Shown here in pieces: positions 1 through 9,905 of a DNA stretch of 64,000 nucleotides (positions within the stretch are counted from its first letter, which is position 1; every line of letters begins with the position of its first letter). Both the position numbers and the translations under genes were made by a program. Under the pieces are notes generated by a model, which was given only the letters and a program-made list of their open reading frames with translations, ran no database searches and was not told the origin of the DNA. Source of the stretch: Bremerella volcania. GTDB taxonomy: Bacteria > Planctomycetota > Planctomycetia > Pirellulales > Pirellulaceae. Location of the stretch: positions 930,001 to 994,000 of the forward strand of contig NZ_CP036289.1 in the NCBI RefSeq assembly GCF_007748115.1, in the 5' to 3' direction.

Positions 1-24
1 CGCTTCGACGACTTCGGCGGCTAA
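1..24 (+). CDS. nqrF: 3' end of nqrF (partial)
   Basis: The first 24 bases translate to RFDDFGG followed by a stop. A DDFGG C-terminus is characteristic of NqrF, the NADH-oxidising FAD/2Fe-2S subunit of the Na+-translocating NADH:quinone oxidoreductase. Only seven codons are visible, so the call rests mainly on the next two genes, apbE and nqrM, which are the maturation genes that usually follow nqrABCDEF. The rest of the nqr operon should lie just upstream of the window. Confidence 0.7.
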   Translation, partial: RFDDFGG

Positions 25-60
25 GCCCCCAATGGCGAGTCGATTCGGCTCGCGAAGATC

Positions 61-1089
61 ATGCAAAGCTACACCACGGCCAGCCTCTTATGGCTGGCCG
101 TTTTCCTTGGTTGCCAGCAAGTTGCCCCGCCAGACCCCATCGCGACGATCCAGGGGCAGACGATGGGCACCACCTATCACATCCGCGCGGTGACCGGTCC
201 GGAAGGTCCCCAGCGGCTGATCAAGATCCAGGAAAGGGTCGACGAGCTTCTGGCCCAAGTCAATCACCAGATGTCGACTTACGATCCTGAGTCAGAACTC
301 TCTCGCTTCAACCAGGCACCGGCAGGCGAGTGGTTTCCGGTTTCGAGCCAACTGATCGAAGTCGTGGATGCTGCCCGGCAGATCAGTGACGCGACCGACG
401 GCGCCTTCGACGTGACGGTCGGACCTTCGGTGAACCTGTGGCGGTTTGGCCCCGACAAGAAGCGGAAAGAGTTCCCCACGGACCAAGAGATCGCCCAGGC
501 GAGCAAGCTGGTCGGCTACCAGCAAGTCGAGATCCAATCCGATCCGCCCGCACTTCGCAAAGCACAAGATGACGTCTATGTTGACTTGTCGGCGATCGCG
601 AAAGGGTATGGGGTCGACGCGGTCTATGAGTTAATCAAGGCCGAAGGCTTCACCGACTTCATGGTCGAGATCGGCGGCGAAGTCCGCGCGACTGGGCTCA
701 AGCCCAACGGCGATCCATGGAAGATCGGAATTGAGACGCCCGCCGACGATGTTCGCCAGTACGACCTGGTGGTCGGCCTGCATGACAGGGCGCTGGCCAC
801 CTCTGGTGACTATCGCAATTTCTTCAAGCACGACGGCAAGCGTTACTCGCATACGATCAATCCCAAGACGGGTCGCCCGGTCGAACACGACCTGGCATCG
901 GTCAGCGTGTTGTTTGAAAACTGCATGCTGGCCGATGGCTACGCCACCGCATTTTTGGTCTTGGGCCCGGTCGAAGGATATAATTTCGCACAGGAACACA
1001 ACCTGCCGGTCTTCTTCCAGATGAGGAAAGAGGACGGCACGGTTGAGACCAAAGCCACCACTGCCTGGCAGCAGTACCAATCGAATTAG
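61..1089 (+). CDS. apbE: FAD:protein FMN transferase ApbE (lipoprotein)
   Basis: ApbE transfers FMN from FAD onto a threonine of target proteins such as NqrB, NqrC or RnfG, outside the cytoplasmic membrane. The 342-residue product has a short hydrophobic N-terminus ending in a lipobox (LGC, Cys18), so it is probably a membrane-anchored lipoprotein. ApbE signatures are present: MGTTYHI near residue 36, DLSAIAKGYGVDAV near 175, VEIGGEVRATG near 203, ATSGDYRNFF near 247 and SHTINPKTGRPV near 263, the last two close to the Mg/FAD site. The length is normal for the family. It starts 36 bp after nqrF and lies 12 bp before nqrM, so it is most likely cotranscribed with the nqr operon and flavinylates NqrB/NqrC. 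Confidence 0.93.
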   Translation: MQSYTTASLLWLAVFLGCQQVAPPDPIATIQGQTMGTTYHIRAVTGPEGPQRLIKIQERVDELLAQVNHQMSTYDPESELSRFNQAPAGEWFPVSSQLIEVVDAARQISDATDGAFDVTVGPSVNLWRFGPDKKRKEFPTDQEIAQASKLVGYQQVEIQSDPPALRKAQDDVYVDLSAIAKGYGVDAVYELIKAEGFTDFMVEIGGEVRATGLKPNGDPWKIGIETPADDVRQYDLVVGLHDRALATSGDYRNFFKHDGKRYSHTINPKTGRPVEHDLASVSVLFENCMLADGYATAFLVLGPVEGYNFAQEHNLPVFFQMRKEDGTVETKATTAWQQYQSN

Positions 1090-1101
1090 AGGACATCCGC
1101 C

Positions 1102-1368
1102 ATGCTTATCGTATTGCTTATTACCATCGGCGTCTTTGCCATTGTATTGGCTGGAATGGCGATCGGCGTGATCCTCAGCAATCGCGAAATCAAAGGAAGC
1201 TGTGGGGGGCTGAACAAGTTCAAAGACTCGGTCGGCAATCCGATCTGCGATGCGTGCAGTAACCCTTCGCCCTCGTGCAGCCGCATCCCCGAGAAAGAAC
1301 GCTGCCAAGAGCCAACCGACTGCGCCGACCACGACGTCGAAGACGAAGTGACCAACCAGGTTCACTAG
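1102..1368 (+). CDS. nqrM: Na+-NQR maturation factor NqrM
   Basis: This is an 88-residue protein of the NqrM (DUF539) family, which is needed to insert the iron centre between NqrD and NqrE. It has one N-terminal membrane span (about residues 2-26) followed by the family hallmark SCGGL, then the cysteine pairs in CDAC and CSRIPEKERC. Those cysteines are thought to bind the iron delivered to the complex. It directly follows apbE, which is its usual place at the end of an nqr operon. The C-terminal tail after the last cysteines is acidic and a little longer than in Vibrio. Confidence 0.88.
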   Translation: MLIVLLITIGVFAIVLAGMAIGVILSNREIKGSCGGLNKFKDSVGNPICDACSNPSPSCSRIPEKERCQEPTDCADHDVEDEVTNQVH

Positions 1369-1425
1369 CAGGTTGCGGCATCCCAATGGATGGGTCCTTA
1401 TCTCTGATGACCTAAAGAAGGGACT

Positions 1426-1533
1426 AGCCACAGAGATCACAGAGGACACAGAGTTGGGAAGCTAAGAATCTCCACCATGGCTAGGGACTAACATCTAGCG
1501 CATGAAATCCTACTCTCTGTGTCCTCTGTGGCT
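1426..1533. repeat. Intergenic inverted-repeat element
   Basis: AGCCACAGAG...GACACAGAG at 1426-1453 faces CTCTGTGTCCTCTGTGGCT at 1515-1533, its near-exact reverse complement. The arms enclose about 60 bp without coding potential. This looks like a small dispersed palindromic element; similar CACAGAG-rich repeats are common between planctomycete genes (general knowledge). It may also act as a weak terminator after nqrM. Confidence 0.6.
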
Positions 1534-1665
1534 CATTCCTCTTAGGGATGTGGAAACGAACTTCTGAGGCCAATTTCTCGGCAATTGCGAAACTTTGCAT
1601 TGACCCTGGGGGTTAAACGTAGGAACCTTAACTTTTCGCAACTTGGTACCTCCGAGGGCTTGGCT

Positions 1666-2838
1666 ATGAATTGCTCAGCGCGGCTACTTTCTGTTCTTGG
1701 TTGTCTCTTTCTCGCCGGGCCACTCTTCGCCCAGGCACCTTCTTTCGATCGACTCGATCGCAACAGCGACGGCAAGATTGAGAAAGACGAATTGCCTGAG
1801 CGTGCCCAGCAACTTTTTGGTCGGCTCGATAGTGATTCCGACGGTAGTGTTACCCAAGCAGAATTCGAGGCCTTTGAAAAGCGACGAGCACAAATGCAAC
1901 GACAGCGCCAAGGTCAACGCCCTCAAGCGAATGACAACGTCGCCGGTGTCGAGATCAAGCGTGACATTCCCTATGGCGATGAGAAGATCAATCGGCAAAA
2001 GCTGGACGTCGCGGTGCCTGAAAAGCCTTCGACCGACAAGCCATTGCCGGTCATCGTGCTGATTCACGGCGGCGGCTGGCAGGGCGGAACGCACGGGCCG
2101 TATCTCAGCCGGGCAATTCCCCTGGTTCGCACAGGCGACTATGCCGCGGTTTCGATCGGTTATCGCTTGACCGACGTGGCCAGCTGGCCTGCGCAGATCC
2201 ATGATTGCCAGGCCGGTCTGCGCTGGGTGAAAGCCAACGCCGAAAAGTACAACTGGGATCCGGATAAGATCGTCGTATGGGGGAGTTCCGCTGGTGGTCA
2301 TCTCGTGGCGATGCTGGGCGTCTCGGCCGATGTGAAGGAACTAGACGGTAAGCTGGGCCCCCATGCCGATCAGTCTTTGAAGGTAGCTGGCGTGGTCGAT
2401 TTCTTCGGTCCGGCCAACATGCTGACGATGGGGGATGGTCCCGGATTCGAACGCCACAATAGTCCTGACTCGCCCGAGAGCAAGTTGCTGGGCGGGCCCG
2501 CGAAAGAGAACGTTGAAGTCGCCAAGTCCGCTTCGCCTCAGTTCCATGTCTCTAAGGGGGATGCTCCATTCCTGATCCTGCACGGCACGGCCGATGGCAC
2601 GGTTCCGTTTCAGCAGTCGGTCGATTTCCACGAGGCACTCACCAAGGCAGGCGTCGACTCGACCTTCGTCCCGGTCAAAGGTGCCGGTCATGGCTTTGCT
2701 GGCCAGGAAGTCAACGAGCGCGTCGAAGCATTCCTGAGCAAGATCCTGCTGGGCAAGGAGGTCGAATTGAGTGACGATCCGATCGAATCTGCTCAGCGTC
2801 CGCAGCCACGTCGACCGCAAGGTTCCCGTAGCGAATAA
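1666..2838 (+). CDS. Secreted EF-hand / alpha-beta hydrolase (esterase-like)
   Basis: The 390-residue protein has a signal peptide (residues 1-22, cut after LFA), two EF-hand calcium loops (DRNSDGKIEKDE at 31-42 and DSDSDGSVTQAE at 55-66), a Gln/Arg-rich linker, then a BD-FAE/acetylesterase-type alpha/beta hydrolase domain. The hydrolase shows the oxyanion-hole HGGGW, the nucleophile elbow GSSAGG, an acidic residue in HGTADGTVP and the catalytic His in GAGHGF. I chose the ATG at 1666, not the in-frame ATG at 1585, because it begins the signal peptide. The role is probably deacylation of carbohydrate or another ester outside the cytoplasm; the substrate is unknown. The EF-hands suggest calcium-dependent folding or anchoring. 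Confidence 0.85.
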   Translation: MNCSARLLSVLGCLFLAGPLFAQAPSFDRLDRNSDGKIEKDELPERAQQLFGRLDSDSDGSVTQAEFEAFEKRRAQMQRQRQGQRPQANDNVAGVEIKRDIPYGDEKINRQKLDVAVPEKPSTDKPLPVIVLIHGGGWQGGTHGPYLSRAIPLVRTGDYAAVSIGYRLTDVASWPAQIHDCQAGLRWVKANAEKYNWDPDKIVVWGSSAGGHLVAMLGVSADVKELDGKLGPHADQSLKVAGVVDFFGPANMLTMGDGPGFERHNSPDSPESKLLGGPAKENVEVAKSASPQFHVSKGDAPFLILHGTADGTVPFQQSVDFHEALTKAGVDSTFVPVKGAGHGFAGQEVNERVEAFLSKILLGKEVELSDDPIESAQRPQPRRPQGSRSE

Positions 2839-2878
2839 CGCGATGCTGCGTGCAATCGTACGGTTGATGAATTATACT

Positions 2879-2915
2879 GGGCCGACGTCGTCAGACATGA
2901 CTCGTCGGCCCTTTT
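2879..2915 (+). terminator. Intrinsic terminator after the esterase gene
   Basis: GGGCCGACG (2879-2887) pairs with CGTCGGCCC (2903-2911) around a 15-nt loop, followed by TTTT. It lies 40 bp after the esterase stop and 15 bp before the sulfatase start, so it separates the two transcription units or attenuates readthrough. Confidence 0.7.
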
Positions 2916-2929
2916 CGTAGAGATCGCCA

Positions 2930-4396
2930 ATGCTTCGCACGACCCTTTTCGCCTTGCTGTTTTCCTTCTGGTGCATCACGGCCTCGCTGGCGGACGATCG
3001 TCCCAACTTCGTGTTGATCTACGCCGATGATCTCGGCTGGAAGGACGTCGGCTACCAGGGAAGCGACTTCTACGAAACGCCGATCATCGACTCGCTGGCC
3101 AAACAGGGGATGACCTTTTCGGCCGGCTATGCGTGTGCCGGAAACTGTGCCCCGAGCCGGGCCTGCATGCTTTCAGGGCAGTACACGCCGCGGCATCACC
3201 TGTATGCCGTCGGCAGCACCGACCGAGGTCCCAAGAACGAGATGCGGTTGAAACCCATCCCCAACAGCAGCGGCCTCAGTCCCGAGAGCCTGACCCTGGC
3301 CGAAGCCCTCAAATCCGCCGGTTACGCGACAGGGCATTTCGGCAAGTGGCATCTGTCTGGCAAAGACGGTGCTGATCCCAGCGAGCAAGGCTTCGACGAA
3401 ACGTACGACTCGTTCGGCGATGGACCGCTCAAGGAAGGGACCGAAACCAACAAAAAAGGTCCTCCCAGCGATCCCAAGGGCGTCTTCACTCTGACCGACA
3501 AAGCATGTGCATTCATCGAGAAGAATCGCGACCGTCCTTTCTTCTGTTACCTGCCGCATCATGCGATTCATGGTCCCCTGCAGGGGCAACCGAAAACGGT
3601 TGGCCATTTTGAGGCGAAGCCCAAAGGGAAAAATCACAAGTCGGTCATGTACGCGGCTTGTACTTATGATCTGGACGAAAGCGTCGGACGCTTGCTGGCA
3701 AAGCTCGACGAACTGAAGCTGGCCGAGAAGACGATGGTCATCTTCACCAGTGACAATGGTGCCACGCCGCAGTCGCTGCAGGAACCGCTGCGAGGCAACA
3801 AAGGGGGCTACTACGAAGGGGGCATTCGCGAACCGTTCATCATTCGTTGGCCCGGTAAGGTCAAGCCTGGCAGCGTGTGCGACGTGCCGGTCATCCAAGT
3901 CGATATCTACCCCACGATCCTCGCCGCCGCTGGCGTGTCGGTTCCTGATGGCAAAGTTCTCGACGGCGAGAGCCTCTTGCCGCTGTTAACCGGCCAGGGG
4001 CAGCTTGAGCGCTCAGCCATCTTCTGGCACTTTCCCGGCTACCTCAATACGGCCGTCACACGAGGACGTCCGCTCGATGTCCGTACCGGCTTTCGCTCGC
4101 GACCGGTGACCGTCATCAACAAGGACCACTGGAAGCTGCATCTGTACCACGAAGAGTGGGTGCTCGATGGTGGTGCCGAAAAGCTGCCTGAAAATGGTGC
4201 CGTTGAACTCTACGACTTGCGGAAGGACGTTGGCGAACGTCACGACCTGGCCGCTTCCAACCCCCAGAAGCGAGACGAACTGCTGGCTGATGTGCTCCGT
4301 TGGCACGAAAGTGTCGGTGCTTTGATCCCCACCGAGCCGAATCCAAAATACGCCCCAGGCCCCGCGAAAAAGGGGAAGGGGAACAAGAAAAAGTAG
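2930..4396 (+). CDS. Secreted sulfatase
   Basis: This 488-residue type I sulfatase hydrolyses sulfate esters, probably on algal polysaccharides. It has a signal peptide (residues 1-21), the metal-binding segment YADDLGW (31-37) and the sulfatase signature CAPSR at Cys73, whose cysteine must be oxidised to formylglycine by an FGE-type enzyme encoded elsewhere. Downstream landmarks are GKWHL (substrate/sulfate-binding Lys and His) and FTSDNG (metal ligands). The C-terminal tail is Lys/Gly-rich. Planctomycetes carry many sulfatases, and the substrate cannot be told from the sequence. It follows a terminator and is probably transcribed alone. Confidence 0.93.
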   Translation: MLRTTLFALLFSFWCITASLADDRPNFVLIYADDLGWKDVGYQGSDFYETPIIDSLAKQGMTFSAGYACAGNCAPSRACMLSGQYTPRHHLYAVGSTDRGPKNEMRLKPIPNSSGLSPESLTLAEALKSAGYATGHFGKWHLSGKDGADPSEQGFDETYDSFGDGPLKEGTETNKKGPPSDPKGVFTLTDKACAFIEKNRDRPFFCYLPHHAIHGPLQGQPKTVGHFEAKPKGKNHKSVMYAACTYDLDESVGRLLAKLDELKLAEKTMVIFTSDNGATPQSLQEPLRGNKGGYYEGGIREPFIIRWPGKVKPGSVCDVPVIQVDIYPTILAAAGVSVPDGKVLDGESLLPLLTGQGQLERSAIFWHFPGYLNTAVTRGRPLDVRTGFRSRPVTVINKDHWKLHLYHEEWVLDGGAEKLPENGAVELYDLRKDVGERHDLAASNPQKRDELLADVLRWHESVGALIPTEPNPKYAPGPAKKGKGNKKK

Positions 4397-4512
4397 GCTC
4401 GCTCACTAATCGGCCTGCTGATTCGGCTGATATCCAGGGAAACCACGACCTTGCCACCCGACAGGGGAGCGGCGAATTGGCCGCAAGTTATGGATATCAA
4501 AGGGTTTTCCTA

Positions 4513-4543
4513 TTGGACTTGCATGGCCGCGATCGTGTAAAAT
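4513..4543 (+). promoter_or_regulatory. Possible promoter for the cytochrome/DUF1552 pair
   Basis: TTGGAC at 4513 and TAAAAT at 4538-4543 resemble -35/-10 boxes, but the spacer is 19 bp, longer than ideal. The rest of the 344-bp gap between the sulfatase and the next start (4397-4740) holds nothing else I can support. Confidence 0.3.
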
Positions 4544-4740
4544 AGAACGGCCTGAATCATTTCAGGAAAAACTATCGGTACCAGGCGACGATGTAAGACA
4601 AAGACGCCTTGCCGTTGGTGACATCCCGCCTACCGCTAATTCCCCACCTGCTAGCTATTGTAGATCGACGACGTTTGGTTCCGCCAAGTAGCGTCGGACG
4701 GGCAATTCCCGTAAAACTGCAAAGCACGCTGCACGAGCCT

Positions 4741-7104
4741 ATGACTTTCCATCCTCACTTCGTTCGCATCACCTTGCCGCTTGCGCTGTTGACGCTTGTT
4801 GGTTTCGGCCAAACGTGTTGGGCCGACGAGGACGCCCTGCGCGACAAAGGCCAGAAGATCTACACTTCGATGTGCGCCGATTGCCACGGCGAAAAAGGGG
4901 AAGGCGTCGTCGGTGCCTACGAAACGGCCCTGATCGGCGATGCCAGCCTCGGCGAGTTGACCCACCAGATCACCAAGACGATGCCGGAAGGGGACGCTGA
5001 AGCTTGTGTCGGTCCCGATGCCGAGGCAGTCGCCGCGTTCATGCACTATGCGTTTTACAGCGAAGCGGCTCGCATTCGAAATCGTCCTCCGCAAATCTCG
5101 CTGGCCCGACTGACCGGCAACCAGCTTCGTCAGAGTCTGGCCGACCTTTACAGCCACTTTCATGGTGCTCCCAGCTACACCGACGAACGGGGCGTGAAGG
5201 GAATTTATTTCGCGGGCTCTCGTTGGAAGAACGAGAACAAAAAAATCGAACGCGTCGATCCGACGATCGATTTCGACTTCGGTCGTGAAAGCCCCGGCGA
5301 AGGCATTAAGAAGGAAGAATTCTACATTCACTGGAACGGGAGCATTATTGCCGATGAGACCGGCGACTACGAAATCATCGTCCGCAGCACCGTCTCGTTT
5401 ACCATGGATTTCGGCAAGCTCGGTCGCACCCTGATCGACAACCACGTGCAGTCGGGCGACAAGACCGAATTCCGCGAGGTCGTGCGGCTGACGGCAGGAC
5501 GTGCCTATCCGTTCAAGATCGATTACATCCAACGGAAGCGTAAGACGGAACAACCGCCAGCGAGCATCTCCCTTTCGTGGATTCCGCCGCATGGCGTCGA
5601 GCAGCTCATTCCGCAGCGGAACATCATTCCCTGGACGATCGAGCCGACATACTCGCTGCAAACCAAGCTTCCGCCAGACGATCGCAGCTACGGCTTCGAG
5701 CGCGGGATTGCCGTCGATCGCCAATGGGACGATTCGACGACGGCGGCCGCCATCGAGTTCGGCATCGTGGCAGCCGACGAACTGTGGCCTCACTTCAGCC
5801 AACGCAACAAAAAGATTCCCGAAGAGAATCGTGCTCGCTTGAAGGCGTTCCTCCACGAGTTCGTCGAGACCGCCTTCCGCACCGAACTTTCCGACGAAAC
5901 CAAGCAGCTTTACATCGATCAGCAGATCGCCCAGTGCCCGGACGACCATGAAGCGATCCGCCGCGTCGTGCTGATGACTTTGAAGTCGCCGCGATTCCTC
6001 TACCCACAAACCGATGCGACCGACTCCCCGTCGCAGAAGGTCGCCAACCGTCTGGCATTGACCTTCTACGATTCGATTCCATCCGATAAATGGCTGCTGG
6101 AAAAGGTCGAACGCAATCAACTGGAAAACGAACAACAAGTCCGCGAAGCTGCCTGGCGGATGGTCAACGACTTCCGTACCCGCGGTAAGACGCGTGAGAT
6201 GCTGCACGAGTGGCTTAACATCGGTCACTTTGGCGAGATCACCAAGGACGAAGCCCGCTTCCCTGGTTTCGATCACGAGTTGATCGCGGACATGCGTGCC
6301 TCGCTCGACCAGTTCCTCGACGACGTCGTCTGGAGCGAGAAGAGCGACTATCGGCAGCTGTTTACCGCCGACTGGGCCTACACGACAGATCGCATGGCCG
6401 AGTTCTACGGCGACCAGTGGAAGCCGGAAGAGACCGCCCAGCCGGAGGCCGACAAGCTGCCGCGCGGGCCTGGTCCTCAGCAGCTGCGGAAGACAGCCGG
6501 CGGCGGCGAACATCGACTGGGTTTGCTGACGCATCCTTACCTCATGAGTGGTTTGGCCTACACGGATGCCTCGTCGCCGATTCATCGTGGCGTGTTTTTG
6601 ATTCGATATATGCTTGGTCGAACGTTGCGTCCGCCGAATGCTGCGTTTTCGCCCCTCAGTCCCGATCTGCATCCCGACCTGACCACGCGCGAGCGGGTAT
6701 CGCTGCAAACCAGTCCTGAAAGCTGCCAGGTTTGTCACTCGCGAATCAATGGCCTCGGGTTCACGCTGGAACGATTCGACGCGGTGGGTCGCTTCCGCGA
6801 GACCGAAAGGGACCGCCATGTGAACGCCCAGGGAACCTACACGACACGTGACGGACGCGAAGTGACCTTCCAAAATGAACAAGAGCTGGCCAAGTTTCTG
6901 GCCGAAAGTGACGACGCCCATCGGGCCTTCGTCAGCCGAGCTTTTCAACATTTCGTCAAACAGCCAGTGGCCGCCTATGGTCCAGAAAAGCTGGACGAAC
7001 TAACTGAGAAGTTCAAAAATAGTGGATATAACATCCGCGCCCTCTTGGTCGAGATCGCAGTGATCGCGGCCATGGAACCTCACAACACCAAGATCGCAGG
7101 ATGA
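4741..7104 (+). CDS. Secreted cytochrome c with PA14 and DUF1592/1588/1585 domains
   Basis: This 787-residue planctomycete-type protein starts with a signal peptide (about 1-28), then a cytochrome c domain with heme motif CADCH (45-49). A PA14-like beta domain follows (about residues 150-290; [28 protein letters not shown]), then DUF1592, DUF1588 with a second CQVCH motif (662-666), and DUF1585 at the end ([10 protein letters not shown]). I chose the ATG at 4741 because it opens the signal peptide; the upstream in-frame ATG at 4609 would add 44 residues with no secretion signal. It lies 4 bp before a DUF1552 gene, its constant partner in planctomycetes. The PA14 domain suggests carbohydrate binding. 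The enzymatic role of this pair is unproven; a periplasmic redox role is inferred from the heme motifs. Confidence 0.88.
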   Translation: MTFHPHFVRITLPLALLTLVGFGQTCWADEDALRDKGQKIYTSMCADCHGEKGEGVVGAYETALIGDASLGELTHQITKTMPEGDAEACVGPDAEAVAAFMHYAFYSEAARIRNRPPQISLARLTGNQLRQSLADLYSHFHGAPSYTDERGVKGIYFAGSRWKNENKKIERVDPTIDFDFGRESPGEGIKKEEFYIHWNGSIIADETGDYEIIVRSTVSFTMDFGKLGRTLIDNHVQSGDKTEFREVVRLTAGRAYPFKIDYIQRKRKTEQPPASISLSWIPPHGVEQLIPQRNIIPWTIEPTYSLQTKLPPDDRSYGFERGIAVDRQWDDSTTAAAIEFGIVAADELWPHFSQRNKKIPEENRARLKAFLHEFVETAFRTELSDETKQLYIDQQIAQCPDDHEAIRRVVLMTLKSPRFLYPQTDATDSPSQKVANRLALTFYDSIPSDKWLLEKVERNQLENEQQVREAAWRMVNDFRTRGKTREMLHEWLNIGHFGEITKDEARFPGFDHELIADMRASLDQFLDDVVWSEKSDYRQLFTADWAYTTDRMAEFYGDQWKPEETAQPEADKLPRGPGPQQLRKTAGGGEHRLGLLTHPYLMSGLAYTDASSPIHRGVFLIRYMLGRTLRPPNAAFSPLSPDLHPDLTTRERVSLQTSPESCQVCHSRINGLGFTLERFDAVGRFRETERDRHVNAQGTYTTRDGREVTFQNEQELAKFLAESDDAHRAFVSRAFQHFVKQPVAAYGPEKLDELTEKFKNSGYNIRALLVEIAVIAAMEPHNTKIAG

Positions 7105-7108
7105 ACTG

Positions 7109-8470
7109 ATGGTGCATCAACTTTCACGACGTGACTTTCTGCAGAAGACCGGCATCAGTTTCGCCGCCGCCAATCTGCTGGCCGGGCTGCCGAGCCTGGG
7201 CTGGGCGTCGCAGGCTGCGCCTAAGAAACGCCTGGTGTTCATCTTCAGCCCTAACGGCGTGATCCCAGACCACTTCTGGCCCAAGACGCTTGGTGCCGAC
7301 TACGACATGCAGCGGATCCTCAAACCGTTGGAGCCCTTCAAGAAGCAGACGATGACCATCAAGGGCATCGGCAACTTGATCAAGGGAGACGGCGACGGTC
7401 ACATGCGCGGCATGGGCTGTCTGCTCACCGGGATCGAACTGTTCCCTGGCGACGTCCAAGGGGGTTCCGATACGCCAGCCGGCTGGGCGATGGGCATCTC
7501 GGTCGATCAATACCTCAAGAATCAACTGCAAGCCAACGCCGACACGCAAACGCGATTCGGTTCGTTGGAATTCGGCGTGATGGTTCCTGACCGCGCCGAT
7601 ACTTGGACGCGTTGGTCGTACGCCGGGCCGAACCAGCCGGTAGCTCCGATCGACGATCCGTACCAGATGTTCGACAAGATGTACGGCCAGGCCAAGAACC
7701 GAGCAATGCTGGCCAGCGTGCTTGACGACCTGACCGAAGACTTCAAAAAGGTCGAAAAACTGATCAGCGTCGAAGACCGGCAACTGCTCGATACGCACAT
7801 GCAAATGGTCCGAAAGGTCGAGTTGGAACTACAGGCCGAAATGGCGCAGCAGAAAAAGCAGGATGCCGAGCAGTCCGGCGACGAACGAGCCGAACTCGAT
7901 CACGCCATTCCGGAACTTCCGCCGAATGTTCGCGAAGACAACGACAACATTCCGCAGATCACCAAGATGCAGATCGAACTGATGGTCAACGGCTTCGTCC
8001 ACGACATGAACCGGATTGCCTCGCTGCAGATTACCAACAGCGTCGGCCAGCCAAAGATGAAGTGGTTGGGCATCGACGAAGGGCACCACGGCCTGTCGCA
8101 CGAGCCTGACAGTAACGAGGACGCCTACGAAAAGCTGATCAAGATCAACACCTGGTACTGCGAGCAGGTCGCTCATCTGGCTAAACGGCTTTCGGAAACA
8201 CCTGAGCCAGGCGGTAGTGGCAGCATGCTCGACAACACCACCATCATCTGGACGAACGAACTGGGCAAGGGGAACTCCCACACCCACAACGATATCCCGT
8301 TCGTCCTGGTCGGCGGCGGCCTGGGCTTCAAAATGGGTCAGGCCATCGACGTCAAGAAGGTCGCCCACAACCGCTTGCTGCTGAACATCTGCGAAGCGAT
8401 GGGCTACCCCCAGAAGACCTTCGGCAACCCCGATTACTGCGGCGACGGTCCTTTGACTGGCCTGACCTAA
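7109..8470 (+). CDS. DUF1552 Tat-exported protein
   Basis: The 453-residue protein carries a twin-arginine signal (SRRDFLQ at 6-12 followed by a hydrophobic stretch to about residue 33), so it is exported folded. The remainder is a DUF1552 domain, related to the alkaline-phosphatase-like DUF1501 proteins; landmarks are [25 protein letters not shown] and [19 protein letters not shown]. It lies 4 bp after the DUF1592-type cytochrome and is surely cotranscribed with it. The function is unknown. The pairing suggests the two act together outside the cytoplasm. Confidence 0.88.
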   Translation: MVHQLSRRDFLQKTGISFAAANLLAGLPSLGWASQAAPKKRLVFIFSPNGVIPDHFWPKTLGADYDMQRILKPLEPFKKQTMTIKGIGNLIKGDGDGHMRGMGCLLTGIELFPGDVQGGSDTPAGWAMGISVDQYLKNQLQANADTQTRFGSLEFGVMVPDRADTWTRWSYAGPNQPVAPIDDPYQMFDKMYGQAKNRAMLASVLDDLTEDFKKVEKLISVEDRQLLDTHMQMVRKVELELQAEMAQQKKQDAEQSGDERAELDHAIPELPPNVREDNDNIPQITKMQIELMVNGFVHDMNRIASLQITNSVGQPKMKWLGIDEGHHGLSHEPDSNEDAYEKLIKINTWYCEQVAHLAKRLSETPEPGGSGSMLDNTTIIWTNELGKGNSHTHNDIPFVLVGGGLGFKMGQAIDVKKVAHNRLLLNICEAMGYPQKTFGNPDYCGDGPLTGLT

Positions 8471-8526
8471 TCGGTCGTGTGTGCGCGTGCATCCAAATGC
8501 ACAGGTGTGGCACCCAAAACACATGT

Positions 8527-8559
8527 CCCCTCTCCACCGTCTGCGGGGGAGAGGGTTAG
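8527..8559. repeat. Dispersed CCCTCTCC/GGAGAGGG hairpin
   Basis: CCCTCTCC (8528-8535) pairs with GGAGAGGG (8548-8555), followed by TTAG. It belongs to a family of G+C-rich hairpins also seen at 17379-17413, 20275-20435 and 29992-30026. Here it follows the DUF1552 gene and could act as a terminator, but no U tract follows. Confidence 0.55.
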
Positions 8560-8685
8560 TGGGCAGATCGCCGATCGTGCAGCGCATGCGCGAACATCGT
8601 TCCTATCGATGTAGAACACTTATCCGGCGATGTTGGGTAAACGCTCGTCCATGCAACCCTCAACTCGGCGAGGGGGGACAGGAAT

Positions 8686-9315
8686 CTATGGGGGCCCGCG
8701 TTCTTTCACGTGATCCGTTGTGGGGGCCATGCTGACATCTTTTTGAATTTCATGCCGCATGCAACCAGCCCGTTCTTGCTTGGTTTCCGCATGAGCATGC
8801 CCTCGCGGACTTGGGCATGGCACCCGGGAGGTTGGGTGCTGCTTCAGCAGTTTCTTCAGCCGTTTGATCTCGCTCCCTTGCCGGTCGAGTACCTTCAAGT
8901 GAAACGAAACCCATGCCATCGCGCGATCCAACTGGCCGGCGGATGGTACCGCTAGTCCGTCGATGATTTTGCTGGTGAATCCTTGATGGCTGTGGTGCCG
9001 CGGTTGTTTGGGCCGCGGCGGTTGGGACGTTTGCCGAGCAGTACTTGGTGATGGGGTGGATGTAGGAACCGGCTTGTTTGGCGTAGGCTTTTCCGTACGC
9101 GACTGGTTCTGGGGAGGTGATGTGTCGACCTCTTCCTCCTGCGCTGCAGGATCGACCGCAATCACCAGCTGACCGACGACGTCGGCCGGCACTTCCACCA
9201 TCGTCCCGCACGCAGAGCACACGAAGTACTTGCCCGCGCGCACGACAACCTGGGGCTTACTCTCGTTTGAGAGTTTGCCACGTTGTTCAAGCTGTGCGTG
9301 GGATGATGACGACAT
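8686..9315 (-). CDS. Zinc-ribbon-like hypothetical protein
   Basis: This 209-residue protein is not recognised as a named family. Near the N-terminus (about residues 33-36) is a CSAC motif in YFVCSACGTMVEVP, which looks like half of a zinc ribbon. A Pro/Thr/Ser-rich low-complexity stretch (about 65-105) follows, then a short charged helix-rich part (SFHLKVLDRQGSEIKRLKKL). No signal peptide or membrane span is visible. It stands alone between convergent and divergent neighbours. The last 40 residues are poor in structure and may be less conserved. It could be a small DNA- or protein-binding protein, but the evidence is thin. Confidence 0.6.
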   Translation of the reverse strand: MSSSSHAQLEQRGKLSNESKPQVVVRAGKYFVCSACGTMVEVPADVVGQLVIAVDPAAQEEEVDTSPPQNQSRTEKPTPNKPVPTSTPSPSTARQTSQPPRPKQPRHHSHQGFTSKIIDGLAVPSAGQLDRAMAWVSFHLKVLDRQGSEIKRLKKLLKQHPTSRVPCPSPRGHAHAETKQERAGCMRHEIQKDVSMAPTTDHVKERGPP

Positions 9316-9483
9316 GGTGGATGCTTTTTCAACTTAGGATGACGTTTTCCGAAGCCCCGTTGGGGCTAAGAGGTCCGTGGAAACCCCCGGAAAGAAAGAG
9401 TTCCGAGGTCTTGAAAACAATTTAAGGGCGGAGCGCTTCAGTGAGATAGTGCGCGCGGAAAAAATTTTGCGGATCGTCATCCC

Positions 9484-9525
9484 ACAAAAAAAGAGGGACC
9501 GCAGTAAGCACTGCGGTCCCTCTTT
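9484..9525 (-). terminator. Strong intrinsic terminator (minus strand)
   Basis: A perfect 15-bp stem (AAAGAGGGACCGCAG at 9490-9504 with its complement at 9511-9525) has a 6-nt loop. On the minus strand it runs straight into a U tract (A-run at 9486-9492 on the plus strand). It ends the minus-strand DUF1559/lipoprotein unit. Confidence 0.88.
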
Positions 9526-9549
9526 CAATTTGTCGAGGTTTTACGTGGT

Positions 9550-9816
9550 TTAGGATGCCTGGTCCTTGGTCATTTCAGGACGAATTTCCTCCTGGTAGAA
9601 CTTGCTCCAGGCACGACTCGAGCGGAACTGCTTGTTGTCCATACGCAGCTTTTCCAGCGTGGTTCCATCGAACTTAATGCTCGGGTCCAACTGCTTCCAT
9701 GCTTCAACCGTTAGGACTTCGGGGCGATCCGCTTCTGCCGAATCCTTTGGGGCTTGGCTACAGGCCATGATTCCAATCAAGAGCATACAGATAAGCCAGT
9801 AGGTGAAGGCTCGCAT
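9550..9816 (-). CDS. Small lipoprotein downstream of DUF1559 gene
   Basis: The 88-residue product has a lipoprotein signal peptide with lipobox IMAC (Cys19) and a short charged mature part of about 70 residues. There is no recognised domain. It lies 89 bp after the DUF1559 gene on the same strand and before a strong terminator, so the two probably form one transcript. Small lipoproteins next to DUF1559 genes are common in planctomycetes (general knowledge), which suggests a partner or assembly role for the prepilin-like protein. Confidence 0.75.
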   Translation of the reverse strand: MRAFTYWLICMLLIGIMACSQAPKDSAEADRPEVLTVEAWKQLDPSIKFDGTTLEKLRMDNKQFRSSRAWSKFYQEEIRPEMTKDQAS

Positions 9817-9905
9817 CTTAAGTCATCTCAAAGGGAAAGGAGGTAGAAAAAGTTCACCGCGACGACGCTGTCGCGGTGAAGTGAAATCGTGAGGCAACCA
9901 ATCGC

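Noticed and set aside
4651-6951. Minus-strand open frame of 766 codons
   Set aside because: It lies opposite the well-supported cytochrome/DUF1592 gene, with no motif or start context of its own.
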